64,000 nt of DNA, taken from Galerina marginata. Taxonomy: Eukaryota > Basidiomycota > Agaricomycetes > Agaricales > Galerinaceae. Under the pieces are notes generated by a model. That model ran no database searches. It saw nothing but the letters and a program-made list of their open reading frames with translations, and was not told the origin of the DNA. The position numbers were made by a program, and so were the translations under genes. Below are positions 1 to 12,110 of this stretch, piece by piece. The stretch covers positions 1,054,001 through 1,118,000 of the forward strand of contig JAECYW010000022.1 in the NCBI GenBank assembly GCA_023014335.1, read 5' to 3'. Each line of letters starts with the position of its first letter. Position 1 is the stretch's first letter.

Positions 1-970
1 GTTATGCTGCTGCGTGAGGAGGAAGGTTGAGGGTGACGAGGAAGACTTGACGGGTGCTCCTTGTTCTCTGCGAATGAGACAGACCACCACGAGAACGAGG
101 GGCAGGAGCCCAACTGCTGCCGGTCGAAGTGGGCGCGTGTCTGTCATCCTCGACCTCCTCGTCGGTATTGTATCCTGTCAATGCCGGTGCTGGGTCTTTC
201 TCCTGGTCGGGCCGTTTTTCGTCTTCCTGGTGCATGAAGCGTTGTAGCCCTACCTTTTCCTCGTCCTTTCTGCGCTGACGGTGTTAATATTGGCCCTGAG
301 CAAGCCCTCCTCTCCGAACTCGTTCTCAATGCTGTCCACCCCCTCCGCCTCCTTTTCTTCAACGCCCACCGCTCTCCACAATTGAGCTTTATAGGAAGAG
401 GGCGGCGCGGGTATACTTGCAGAAAGTCGTGAATATCGGGTAGGAATCAATAGGCCGTCGTCATCGTTGCTAAGGAGAAAGCTGATCGGCAGAGGAGGAG
501 GTTTAATGGTCGATGCTGCTGTGCTTTCCCTGTCTTTGTGGTCCTCGCGATCGTCGATAACTCCTTCGTCATCCTATCCCATCGGCCCTGCGTCTTCTAA
601 ATCGTGGTACGCCTGATTTCCTGGGTCAGCCGTCGCTGTGTCTGTGTAGCTCTGTGTAGTTAGCCTCTTTGCTGCACTTGCTAAGCGAGCGTAACTGGTG
701 GATGATCTGAATGTACGCGGAGTGGGCCGACAATAATGATAGACTGGTGATGTTGCTTTTTGAAGAGAAAGATCCACGGCGAGACGGTCGAGAATAAAGC
801 AAAGAGATATTCAAGTTGCACAGTCAATGGTCAGGCAACGGAGTTGTGGCGAAATCGAGCGGCGGAGCTGCTGCTGCTCCTTTGATTCAAGGTCCTGTCT
901 GAGGGTCGGCATCATCGTCGATGTGGTTCGGGTCCGAAGTACCTTCGCTGCCAAATTTTATACTCGACAT
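1..970 (-). pseudogene. 5'-truncated acidic-protein pseudogene, copy 0 (partial at left edge)
   Basis: Near-identical to 8382-9340 and recognisably related to about 24100-24870 of the intact acidic gene. Shared peptide pieces include PAPALTGYNTDEEVEDD here against PAPAPTGYDTDEDYEDD in the intact gene. The frame is split across several short ORFs. Homology to the intact gene stops near a GTAC-containing point equivalent to about position 24860, so roughly the first third of the protein is missing. The remainder lies left of the window. Confidence 0.7.
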
Positions 971-1266
971 ATTCGAATGATGGAAAGTCCACATAATATT
1001 AATTCAGTTCGGACCTTTGTATACTTTCAGCCTTACGATATAGATTTAGACAATATTTAGAGATCGTCTTTGAAGTTTGAACCGCATATCTATACATAAA
1101 TATAATCCGTTTGAAAACTCGTTCGCCAGAGGTAATATCACGCCCTTTTCCTCCTGCGTTGCGTTAAGCCTTGATTCATAAATAATTAGTTGCTTTGCTG
1201 CAGGTTTTCGTTTGAGTAACACATCATGTACGAGAAATAGATAAACTTACAAGAAATCCCCACATT

Positions 1267-3741
1267 TCACTCCCTTAAAGGGTCTTCTGCGTCTACCCGG
1301 ACCAGATACCGAGCAATCTCCCTTGTCACAGCTCTTTTTCGGCGGGCATCCTTTCTTGATAGTGGCCCGAACTTCTGTCGACGTGCCAGGGCAGTCAACT
1401 CTTCGGAGATATCGCATTTTGGGAGTACATGTACGAGGCATTTCAATGCCAGGTGGAAGGCGCGCTCTGATCGGTACAGGGGACGAGGTGGAAGCCTCCC
1501 TTGTCTTTTGAGTTGCCATTTGACCATTTGCGCTGCTTCAGATGAGCGTGCTTGCCGCACAAGTTTTCGCCAAAGCCAGGGGTGACTTTCTCGTCTCGTG
1601 TATTTCCTTTCAATTGTGTTGTACGATGGGGGAATTTGTTCGAGGTCATTGGAAATGTGGTTCAGAAAATACACAGCGGCCATCGCATACTGTTGGCCGT
1701 TCAGTGCGTATATCCCAGATCGATTGGGATCTTCTAGAAATTCCGAAATAAATTGACCATAGTCGGAATAAAAGTGGACAGAAGACAAAAATGAAAGTTT
1801 GTCCAAGGCCGATTGAGCATGATCCAGCTGGAATAAAACCAACCCCTGGCAAAAAGAATGATAGTTAACTTTCATTTTGGCAATTGCAACCAAAGCAGTC
1901 AGATTTGTGTCTGAATACATTTTTTCCATTATTCCTTGAGCAAATTGGTCAAAGAGCTGCAGTTGGTGACTGTGTACATCCGATCCATTGTCAAATTTCT
2001 AACATGAATGTCAAAGTCAGACTGTCAGACAAATGAATGCAGAAAAAAGTACATACCCATAGTTTGATGGCAATGAAAAATTCCACAACACCCCCATAGT
2101 ACCCACAATTCACTAGAAGAGACCCAACTGAGGAATTGGTTATGTCATCAAGGAGGTCCTGGGTAGGTGTGGCATTGCAAAGAAGATCCACAGCACTTAA
2201 TGCCACCCGCAAATTGTTTTCTCCCTCTGTTGTCAGAATTATTGGAGTTTTAAGGATGAATTCAGAACAACTTTGAAGAACTACTTACCTTTGAGGTAAT
2301 GAATGCATAAATGTGCTAATTCAGCAGAGAGCAAAGGATTGCCAATATAGAATTGTTGCGACCTTGAATAATCGACAAGAAAATCCTCCAGGGAAGCATG
2401 AAAAGCCCTCAGTTCTTGCCAATGTGTACCCCTACCGTTGTTTTGGTCCTCGACAAAAACAAGTGATGTGAGATCACATAAGAGCCACAAAATATCACCA
2501 GAATTGAGGGACAAGATTTTTTCTATGGCACTCACATAATCTAGGGAGTGAAAAAAGAGGGAAAGTATTCGCAGGACTGATTTATGATCCTCTGCAGAAG
2601 ATAAAATATGTCTGTATAGGGCGTCAAGTTCAGCAAAGGGCATGTCACGATCCGCAGGATGGAGTCCGAGCACAATATCCAACCGCAGATGTGGTCGATG
2701 ACGAGATGACGAGATAAACTTAACCACAGTTGATGCGTAAACGAATTGCCCTGAAGAATTATCAACCAAAGACTCCAATATCTCTGGTGAGGGCCAGGTA
2801 GGGGGAATATGCCCCTTAAATGGGTGGGTGTCCTTGATTTCTGCGAATTTGTCCTGAAGGAAGACGCGTATGTCGTCGGATGGAAGGTAGTCGTCATTGA
2901 GGGCAATCCTGGTTGTGATTTCCTTCAAGTAACCTACATCAAATGAGTGTCTGATGTCGTGTTCGGGGCGGCTCGCAATGAGAAAAATCAAGGGTAATTG
3001 ATGAAGCCGAAGGGTTGTCGAAATAGCAGTTAGTATTTTGACTTGGCTGGACCTGTCACCGCACTCGTCAAGGCCATCTATGATGACAACACGGGCTGAA
3101 TCCGAGGTATTGAAGTACCCAGCCTCGATGAGCTCCCGGAGAGGAGTGACGATAAGAGCGAGTATCTGCGCTTCAAGTGAATGGGTGAAAACGAATGGAT
3201 CGCGGTCAACTGCTATGATAATCGCATCCCTGATATCTGGAAAGCGAGTCGAGGCTTGATAGGCGATAGTGGCGATGAGCGAGCGTCCGTGGTTACGAGT
3301 GGGGTCAGACCTGGCGAAAAAGTAACTTGCAACAAGAATTCCTTCCTCGTAGCAGAGCTTCGCAATGGAACGAGCGATGGCTGATTTTCCCGATCCAGCT
3401 GGGCCGTTGAGCCACATAATCAACGCCTCTCGTGTCTCTGGGTCAAGACCGCGAATCCAATTCATGATTTTGTTGAGAACGGCGACGCGAGTGTTGGGAT
3501 GGCTTTTTGGCGGGTCGTGAACGTCGTTGGAATTGTGGAAGGCTGTCGACGAAGCAACCTCGAGCAGGCGCTCCCAGGGATCTGAACAATCCTGCATAAC
3601 CATCTTCAGATCTAGGTATTGCGGATCGTACGTACCTTTGGAAACGGGGTTATGATGATGATGAATATTTTGGTGAGTGTTGTGTTGGTGAAATTGGCCA
3701 CCAGTCACTACAGTTTGTGACCCGAACATTGAGGAAGGCAT
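1267..3741 (-). CDS. NACHT-domain STAND NTPase (fungal NLR-like), copy 1
   Basis: Exons (minus strand): 3741-3636, 3581-2289, 2226-2057, 1998-1267; 766 aa. A short N-terminal segment rich in His, Asn and Gln contains TGGQF. A linker follows (FHNS, DPP, HPNTR), then the NACHT ATPase: Walker A GPAGSGKS at about residues 95-102 and Walker B IIDGLDEC at about 202-209. The C-terminal 300 residues have no WD40, ankyrin or TPR pattern that I can see. The first intron is 54 nt and in frame, so a simple ORF call would retain it. Placement rests on the donor GTACGT and acceptor TTCAG being conserved in all three copies and restoring the same SK-DPW junction. Fungal NACHT proteins act in non-self recognition and regulated cell death; that role here is inferred. 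The 5' half resembles copy 3 and the 3' half copy 2. Confidence 0.9.
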
Positions 3742-4869
3742 TATAGCGAGGGGAACACCAGTGAATGTCGGTGTGAACAGTCAATGAAGGCGAACGGAGT
3801 CAAGATGGAGCCCGACCGCGCTGCTATCCGAGGTAGTGAGAATGCATCAAGCAGTACGCCAGGATAAGAATGGATAGACGTGAGATTGCTACGACTGTAA
3901 ACGGTTTCCGGTGCTGAGCGGCCGGCAGCGTGTTCTGGTTTAGAATAAAACACGGTGGGCAGTGAATATAAGAAGCCGCCTCATTTGACATGTACTGAAT
4001 CTCGTGGAAGGGTGTGTTAATTTTGGCATTCGCTAATTCAAGTTAAGTTTCTGAACAAGCAATTCAACTCACACATGAACAGACGGGATTGGAATGGTAA
4101 GACGTCGCGGAAAGGAGTGAATGGCCCAAAATAAATGCCTAGGATGGGCATAGGAATGCCTACATTGGGAGTAAATCGATGAAACGGCACATAGATAGAG
4201 CAAAATGATGAATTAAAATACCAGAAATAATGGCGAGCCGCGACGCGAAGATAGAAAATCACATTAGAAGGACTGCACCAGCTCCCATATTTATATTCGA
4301 GCTTCAAGCCTCAGGCGACGCCTTCTACTTGAAGCAGCCACACGCAGGAGGTCGATGGGAAGGAGGAAAGGGACATTGCTTACGTCATGCTATTCGCTGT
4401 TGATCGAACCTCGATCCGCTGCTGCTGTTGCCAGTCTCTCACCAGCTCACCAGCTCACCACCCTTCCCTTTATGCTCATTGAAAACCTCTACACCATCTC
4501 TCTTTGCACACCACCCTTCTCGAATATTGAGGCACCATGCTACAATATGGTGGTAGAGAATAAAGGAACGAAAGGAATCGAATGATGACGCCTTTGAACG
4601 TCAGTGGCCTCCAATCGAAGTTCAATGAACTGGAATCTAACTCAGATTACCCTCTATTTCAGCCGAATTTGAGCTTCCTCGTCAAAATATCCTTATGTGA
4701 TTCTGAAGAATCGAGATAGGAATAGTTGTTGTTTACGCATTGCCAGCTACGAAGCGTGGTGGTTCAACAACCATGAATTCGCTCAAAAACATTGTGGTAT
4801 CATTCAGTAAGTACATCTCATAGTATAATCTCCTGAGTCAAATCTTTTCGCTAATGTTCGAATAATAGC
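3742..4869. other. Intergenic: 5' flank of NACHT copy 1
   Basis: About 1.1 kb between the NACHT start and the decayed 3' end of the next acidic pseudogene. It is shared with the flanks of copies 2 and 3, most clearly over the first 250 bp, and presumably contains the NACHT promoter. No RNA gene or supported protein-coding frame was seen. Confidence 0.6.
3912..3925. promoter_or_regulatory. Conserved upstream 14-mer of the NACHT genes, copy 1
   Basis: TGCTGAGCGGCCGG lies about 170 bp upstream of the start codon and is repeated exactly upstream of copies 2 (12281) and 3 (20549), although the surrounding sequence has diverged. A regulatory role is inference from conservation only. Confidence 0.35.
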
Positions 4870-7800
4870 AGCGACGAATTTTTCACCCAAACCTGGCCAT
4901 CTTGAATCGCGAACGTTGAGGTTCTTCGACTGAAGATTTATCCGATCCTGGAGGTTCTCCAATTGGGGCATGTCAAAACTATCGGTCCATGAAGAATCAA
5001 GATACAAACAGCAGTTCCTTATTGCCAGCTATGAGGCGTCGCAGATCAATTAACCTATGGATTCGCTCAAGACTTTCGTGGGTTTGGTGTCACTAGGTAA
5101 GTGCATCACAGGTTCAAAAACAATGAATAGTTCGCTAACATTCGAAAAACAGCACCTTCAACCACCCACGGATTCTTCATTCAATCCTGGCCCTCTTGAA
5201 ACGCGGACGCGGAGAATTTTCGACTGAAAAATTCTCGGATCCTCGAAGTTCAAAACTTCCTCCTCCTGGCTTCCGTCCTCCTCAGGCAGCCTTTCGCCCT
5301 CGTTTGCCATTCTGGTTCTTCTCCAGCTCAATAGCACCGACATCATCCTCATCTTCTTCTCCACCCTCAAACCCCTTCTCACGTTGATTCCCGCACAAAC
5401 AAACCTTAACTTCCCTGTCCACCTCATCTTGAAGAGCGTGCAGCGCAGCTTGCATGCTGGTCAACTCGGAGATGGTGTTCTCGGCGTCGAAGGATGCTGG
5501 TGCGGAGCCCGAGGCTGGCGAGGAAGGTGATGTGGTTTTTGGATTAGGCTTTTCGGCGGGTGTGCGGGTAGGAAGGAAGGGGAATCGGAGGAGGTTAGTG
5601 AAGGAAAAGACGAATCAGGAAGAATGAGGACGCACTTTTCAACTCGGCTCGTAGGCAGACGACAGAGTTTTTCTGCTCGTTCTCCAGCGCCTGGCGTAGG
5701 CAGTGGATCTCGTCCTCGCTGTTTGGTGTTGAAGAAGACCTCGCCGGGGTTTTGGCTAGGTTGCAGTCATAGCCGTCGTCGTCGTCCAACTGACAAATGT
5801 CGGGTGCTGTGAAGTTGATGTCGTGTTCGACATCCCATCTTTCATCGCGGGCATCTTCTGATTCACCGTAGTCGACTGTGCTCTCATCAACACCTGCAGC
5901 CGGCCGCTCTGCTCTCTCGACATCGTTCGTGTAGTCGGCCTGGCCCTCCGAGTATGCGCCGTCGTCGACAAACTATTATAACCGTCAAGATCGCCGGCCT
6001 CGTCCTCCTCGATGTTGCGGTTTTGGTTAATACCTTCCTCCTCAGGGCCTGAAAACTCGTCACCGTGGTCCAGAGCACCCGCTGCAGTACCTCCTCCACC
6101 ACTTCTCAACTTCAACTTCAAGATCGCCAACGCCGGGGATTTCACCATTACCACTTCCACTACAACTTCTATCGTTCAAGACCTTTTTAACCCTGACCAC
6201 ATCGCCTTCCTCGCCGTCATTGGCATCGTCGGTGGTTGGCTGAAGAGGCAGGAAGTTGGGCGTGTAGCTTTCTGGCTGCTTGCCTTCAAAGGCGGAGTTG
6301 TCGTCGCTGGAGTTGTCGTCCGCACCTGCACCGCCGGAGAAGCCTTTAGTGTGGTCTAGATCATGGGACTCGGTGCCCACTTCGTATTCGAATCCGAATT
6401 GGAACTCGGGCGTTGTATCGCGTCTTCCAATTGCCCTATTGTCATCGCCATTGCCCTTGCCGACTGTATGCTCATCGACACCTTCAGTTCGGACAATGCT
6501 GGTGCGGGTGAGAAGAATGATGTGGTATTTGGCTTGGGCTTTTTGGGCGGATGGTGTGGGTGGGACTTGGGGTGGAGGCGGGTGAAGGGCGGGAAGCGAG
6601 AGAAGAAAAAGATGGTGGAAGGGAGGGTGGATCGGGTGCTGTGAAGTCAACTTCGCGTTCGTTAACTCTCCTCTGATCAACAGGCTCTGCGTCATTCGTG
6701 TAATCACCCTTGCCACAATGTAGGCCCCCATCGTCCGTGACCTTCTGGTCCTTATGGGGTTGGGTCAACGTCATCCTCGCCCCCCAAGCTGTCTCCCGCA
6801 TCGTCAGCCCAGCCCAGCATCGCACCCCCATCGAGATTCAGCCCGCGTCCACTCTCACTCTCGATGCCACCTCGATGCCCACATTCACGCCCACGTCCTT
6901 GGCTGCCTCTTCGTTCTCGACGCGGTGGCCCTTCTCCCTCTCGCTCGAGCAGCTGGAGAGCCTGAGGCCGTCGACATGATTGGAAATCAATTCATGTCCG
7001 ATTTCGAGTGCTATGTCGCTCCAGTTCCTGGCGGTCCTTTGGCTTCAGCTTCAGCTTCATCTTCGGATTGTCCAGCGGTGTGGATGCCAGTGCCAGCACT
7101 ACTGCTTGCCTTGCACTTGCCTTCGTGGTCGTTATCAACGTCCACGTCCAGCTTGTAGTCGCCATCGTCGTCTTTGCAGTCGGATGCGGGTGAAGGTGGG
7201 GGAAGGAGATGGGGAGGGTGATGGGCCGTGATCCTGCTGCTCTGTGGGTACGGCTGCGTGCTCTGGAAGGAGAGGGTAAAGCCATAGTTCTGGACTCATC
7301 GTCGCCAGAGTCGTCGTTCCCGGATTCCAGCAGCCGCCAACGTTGATGCTGATGCCATTACCTTCGTCATCAAGCACAACGTGAGACCCAACACTTCTGC
7401 TCATGCTTCTGTTTTCACGGACAACATCGCCACCAGGGCGTGCCAGCATCGTGTTCGCCGTCTCCGCCTCCCGTTCCCATAGCAGTTATAGTTCCAGTTC
7501 CAGTCTCGCAAGCACTGCTGCTTGTGCTCCTGCTGCAGCGTATCGACCATCCACCGTCGATGCTGGGCCCGTCTCTGGCCCCTGCTCCTGCTCCTCCTCC
7601 CGCTCCTCCGCGTCGCAGGGGCCTGGTGCTCGTCCACAGATCGTCGACCTCGCTGTTGGTCTGGGCGTCTTCCTCTTACACTTCCACTTCTGCTCGATTG
7701 AGGTATGTGTTGATTTCAATTGCAGAATGCCCTTCTCTGATCGTAATTTTTGTCTTCTTTAGCTTCGATCATGATACCCTCGTTTGCGCCATACAGTGCT

Positions 7801-9340
7801 GCTTCAACATTCGCCGTTCTAGACCTTTCCGGTTGGGTTTTAGAGGAAACGAAGGACACCGTGTGTAGGCGGGGTGAAGAGGGAGAGAGGCGGGGACGGG
7901 GGTGATTTGGCTGCCTCGATGGACACTCGTCGTCATTGTCGCTAGACGAGGGAGAGTTGGAGGGCGAGGAGGAGGAGGAAGCTGCACAGACGCTGCTGCC
8001 GCTACTGCTCCGTCTTGCGCTCAACCCGGAGTCAAGGCAAGCAAGCCTGTAACCCCTTCGTGGTCAGCTTGGGATTCGCCATCAGCACCCCCATCGCCGT
8101 CGTCTACGTCGACCTGGCCTGGCCTGGCATAATTTCGCGTCTCTCACCACCGGTACTTCTACGACCAGCGATGTAGTCCAGTTCACTCTGCATCGTATCC
8201 CTCTCCAACCCTATCGCTCGTGTCAGCGTACACGTACTCCACCCCTTCCGCTTCCGCCTGGCCAACACCATCTTCAAGCGCTTTCGCCTCAGTCGCGCCC
8301 ATGCTCTTCGCCTCCTCTGGCTTAACGACCACATGCGCTGGGTCTGTCAACAGGGGCTGAGCTATATGGGAGGTCGGGTGGTTATGCTGCTGCGTGAGGA
8401 AGGTTGAGGGCGACGAGGAAGACTTGACGGGTACTCCTTGCTCTCTGCGAATGAGACAGACCACCACGAGAACGAGGGGCAGGAGCCCAACTGCTGCCGG
8501 TCGAAGTGGGCGCGTGTCTGTCATCCTCGACCTCCTCGTCGGTATTGTATCCTGTCAATGCCGGTGCTGGGTCTTTCTCCTGGTCGGGCCGTTTTTCGTC
8601 TTCCTGGTGCATGAAGCGTTGTAGCCCTACCTTTTCCTCGTCTTTTCTGCGCTGACGGTGTTAATATTGGCCCTGAGCAAGCCCTCCTCTCCGAACTCGT
8701 TCTCAATGCTGTCCACCCCCTCCGCCTCATTTTCTTCAACGCCCACCGCTTTCCACAATCGAGCTTTATAAGAAGAGGGCGCGGGTATACTTGCAGAAAG
8801 TCGTGAATATCGGGTAGGAATCAATAGGCCGTCGTCATCGTTGCTAAGGAAGGAGAAAGCTGAGCGGCAGAGGAGGAGGTTTAATGGTCGATGCTGCTGT
8901 GCTTTCCCTGTCTTTGTGGTCCTCGCGATCGTCGATAACTCCTTCGTCATCCTATCCCATCGGCCCTGCGTCTTCTAAATCGTGGTACGCCTGATTTCCT
9001 GGGTCAGCCGTCGCTGTGTCTGTGTAGCTCTGTGTAGTTAGCCTCTTTGCTGCACTTGCTAAGCGAGCGTAACTGGTGGATGATCTGAATGTACGCGGAG
9101 TGGGCCGATAATAATGATAGACTGGTGATGTTGCTTTTTGAAGAGAAAGATCCTAGGCGAGACGGTTGAGAATAAAGCAAAGAGATATTCAAGTTGCACA
9201 GTCAGTGGTCAGGCAACGTAGTCGTGGCGAAATCGAGCGGCGGAGCTGCTGCTCCTTTGATTCAAGGTCCTGTCTGAGGGGTCGGCATCATCGTCGATGT
9301 GGTTCGGGTCCGAAGTACCTTCGCTGCCAAATTCTGTTTT
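4870..9340 (-). pseudogene. 5'-truncated, frameshifted acidic-protein pseudogene, copy 1
   Basis: Colinear on the minus strand with about 21640-24870 of the intact gene. Recognisable pieces include the C-terminal coiled-coil segment (RQALENEQK, LQDEVDREV, ELEKN), acidic blocks, and the DPAPALTGY stretch near 8530. Dozens of indels break the frame and no ORF exceeds about 220 codons. The final C-terminal segment is present twice, at about 4870-4945 and 5165-5240. The N-terminal third with the cysteine cluster is missing; at its 5' end (near 9340) the pseudogene runs directly into the 3' flank of NACHT copy 2. Confidence 0.75.
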
Positions 9341-9645
9341 ACTCGACATATTCGAATGATGGAAAGTCCACATAATATTAATTCAGTTCGGACCTTTGTA
9401 TACTTTCAGCCTTACGATATAGATTTAGACAATATTTAGAGATCGTCTTTGAAGTTTGAACCGCATATCTATACATAAATATAATCTGTTTGAAAACTCG
9501 TTCGCCAGAGGTAATATCACGCCCTTTTCCTCCTGCGTTGCGTTAAGCCTTGATTCATAAATAATTAGTTGCTTTGCTGCAGGTTTTCGTTTGAGTAACA
9601 CATCATGTACGAGAAATAGATAAACTTACAAGAAATCCCCACATT

Positions 9646-12110
9646 TCACTCCCTTAAAGGGTCTTCTGCGTCTACCCGGACCAGATACCGAGCAATCTCC
9701 CTTGTCACAGCTCTTTTTCGGCGGGCATCCTTTCTTGATAGTGGCCCGAACTTCTGTCGACGTGCCAGGGCAGTCAACTCTTCGGAGATATCGCATTTTG
9801 GGAGTACATGTACGAGGCATTTCAATGCCAGGTGGAAGGCGCGCTCTGATCGGTACAGGGGACGAGGTGGAAGCCTCCCTTGTCTTTTGAGTTGCCATTT
9901 GACCATTTGCGCTGCTTCAGATGAGCGTGCTTGCCGCACAAGTTTTCGCCAAAGCCAGGGGTGACTTTCTCGTCTCGTGTATTTCCTTTCAATTGTGTTG
10001 TACGATGGGGGAATTTGTTCGAGGTCATTGGAAATGTGGTTCAGAAAATACACAGCGGCCATCGCATACTGTTGGCCGTTCAGTGCGTATATCCCAGATC
10101 GATTGGGATCTTCTAGAAATTCCGAAATAAATTGACCATAGTCGGAATAAAAGTGGACAGAAGACAAAAATGAAAGTTTGTCCAAGGCCGATTGAGCATG
10201 ATCCAGCTGGAATAAAACCAACCCCTGGCAAAAAGAATGATAGTTAACTTTCATTTTGGCAATTGCAACCAAAGCAGTCAGATTTGTGTCTGAATACATT
10301 TTTTCCATTATTCCTTGAGCAAATTGGTCAAAGAGCTGCAGTTGGTGACTGTGTACATCCGATCCATTGTCAAATTTCTAACATGAATGTCAAAGTCAGA
10401 CTGTCAGACAAATGAATGCAGAAAAAAGTACATACCCATAGTTTGATGGCAATGAAAAATTCCACAACACCCCCATAGTACCCACAATTCACTAGAAGAG
10501 ACCCAACTGAGGAATTGGTTATGTCATCAAGGAGGTCCTGGGTAGGTGTGGCATTGCAAAGAAGATCCACAGCACTTAATGCCACCCGCAAATTGTTTTC
10601 TCCCTCTGTTGTCAGAATTATTGGAGTTTTAAGGATGAATTCAGAACAACTTTGAAGAACTACTTACCTTTGAGGTAATGAATGCATAAATGTGCTAATT
10701 CAGCACAGAGCAAAGGATTGCCAATATAGAATTGTTGCGACCTTGAATAATCGACAAGAAAATCCTCCAGGGAAGCATGAAAAGCCCTCAGTTCTTGCCA
10801 ATGTGTACCCCTACCGTTGTTTTGGTCCTCGACAAAAACAAGTGATGTGAGATCACATAAGAGCCACAAAATATCACCAGAATTGAGGGACAAGATTTTT
10901 TCTATGGCACTCACATAATCTAGGGAGTGAAAAAAGAGGGAAAGTATTTGCAGGACTGATTTATGATCCTCTGCAGAAGATAAAATATGTCTGTATAGGG
11001 CGTCAAGTTCAGCAAAGGGCATGTCACGATCCACAGGATGGAGTCCGAGCACAATATCCAACCACAGATGTGGTCGATGACGAGATGACGAGATAAACTT
11101 AACCACAGTTGATGCGTAAACAAATTGTCCCGAAGATTTATCGACCAAAGACTCCAATACCAGCGGTGAGGGCCAGGTAGGGGGAATATGCTGCTTGAAT
11201 GGGTGGGTGTCTCTGATTTCTGTGAATTTGTCCTGAAGGAAGAGGCATATGTCGTCGGATGGGAGGTAGTCGTCATTGAGGGCAATCCTGGTCGTGATTT
11301 CCTTCAAGTAGCCTACGTCGAATGAGTGTCTGATGTCGTGCTCTGGGCGACTCGCTATGAGGAATATTAATGGTAGGTAATGTTGCTGGAGTGCTCGTGA
11401 AATAGTGCTTAGGATTTTGACCTGATTTTCCCGGTCGTCGCATTCGTCGAGGCCATCGATAATAACGATACGGGGGGCGGTCACCGCATCAAAGAATCCA
11501 GCTTCACTGCGCTCCTGTAGTGGCTCGATGATGAGGGCCAATATCTGCGCATCGAGTGAGCGGGTGAAGATCAACGGATCCAGGTCAATTGTTTGGACGA
11601 TATGATCTCTAATGTCCGGAAAACGAATTGAGGTTTGATAGGCAATGGTGACAATGAGAGAACGGGCGTGATTTCGCGTTGGGTCGGCCCTGGAGAAGAA
11701 ATAACTTGCAACGAGAATTCCTTCCTCGTAGCATTGCTCAGCAATCGAGCGGGCGATGGCAGACTTCCCCGATCCAGCTGGGCCGTTGAGCCACATAATC
11801 AACGCCTCTCGCGTCTCTGAGTCCAGGCTGCGAATCCAATCCATGATTTTGTTAAGGACGGCGACTCGAGTATTGGGATGACATTTAGGAGGGTCGTAAA
11901 CATCGCTGGAATTGTGGAAGGCTTTCGGCGAAGCAGCCTCAAGCAGACGCTCCCAAGGATCTGAAAAATCCTGCATTCATCTTCAGATCTGAGGTTTTGC
12001 GGATCGTACGTACCTTTGGAAACGGGGTTATGAATGTGCTGATGAGTGTTGTATTGGTTAAATTGTCCACCAGTCACTAAATTATGTGATCCTAACATTG
12101 AGGAAGGCAT
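9646..12110 (-). CDS. NACHT-domain STAND NTPase (fungal NLR-like), copy 2
   Basis: Exons (minus strand): 12110-12014, 11960-10668, 10605-10436, 10377-9646; 763 aa. It has the same architecture as copy 1: an N-terminal TGGQF/NTHQ segment (32 residues here), Walker A GPAGSGKS at about 92-99, and Walker B VIIDGLDEC. The first intron is 53 nt, so without splicing the N-terminal frame and the NACHT frame are out of phase; this is the key support for the intron in all copies. The last 220 codons translate identically to copy 1, while the P-loop half differs at many positions. Start codon: the in-frame ATG equivalent to those of the other copies; there is no nearer upstream ATG. Confidence 0.9.
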
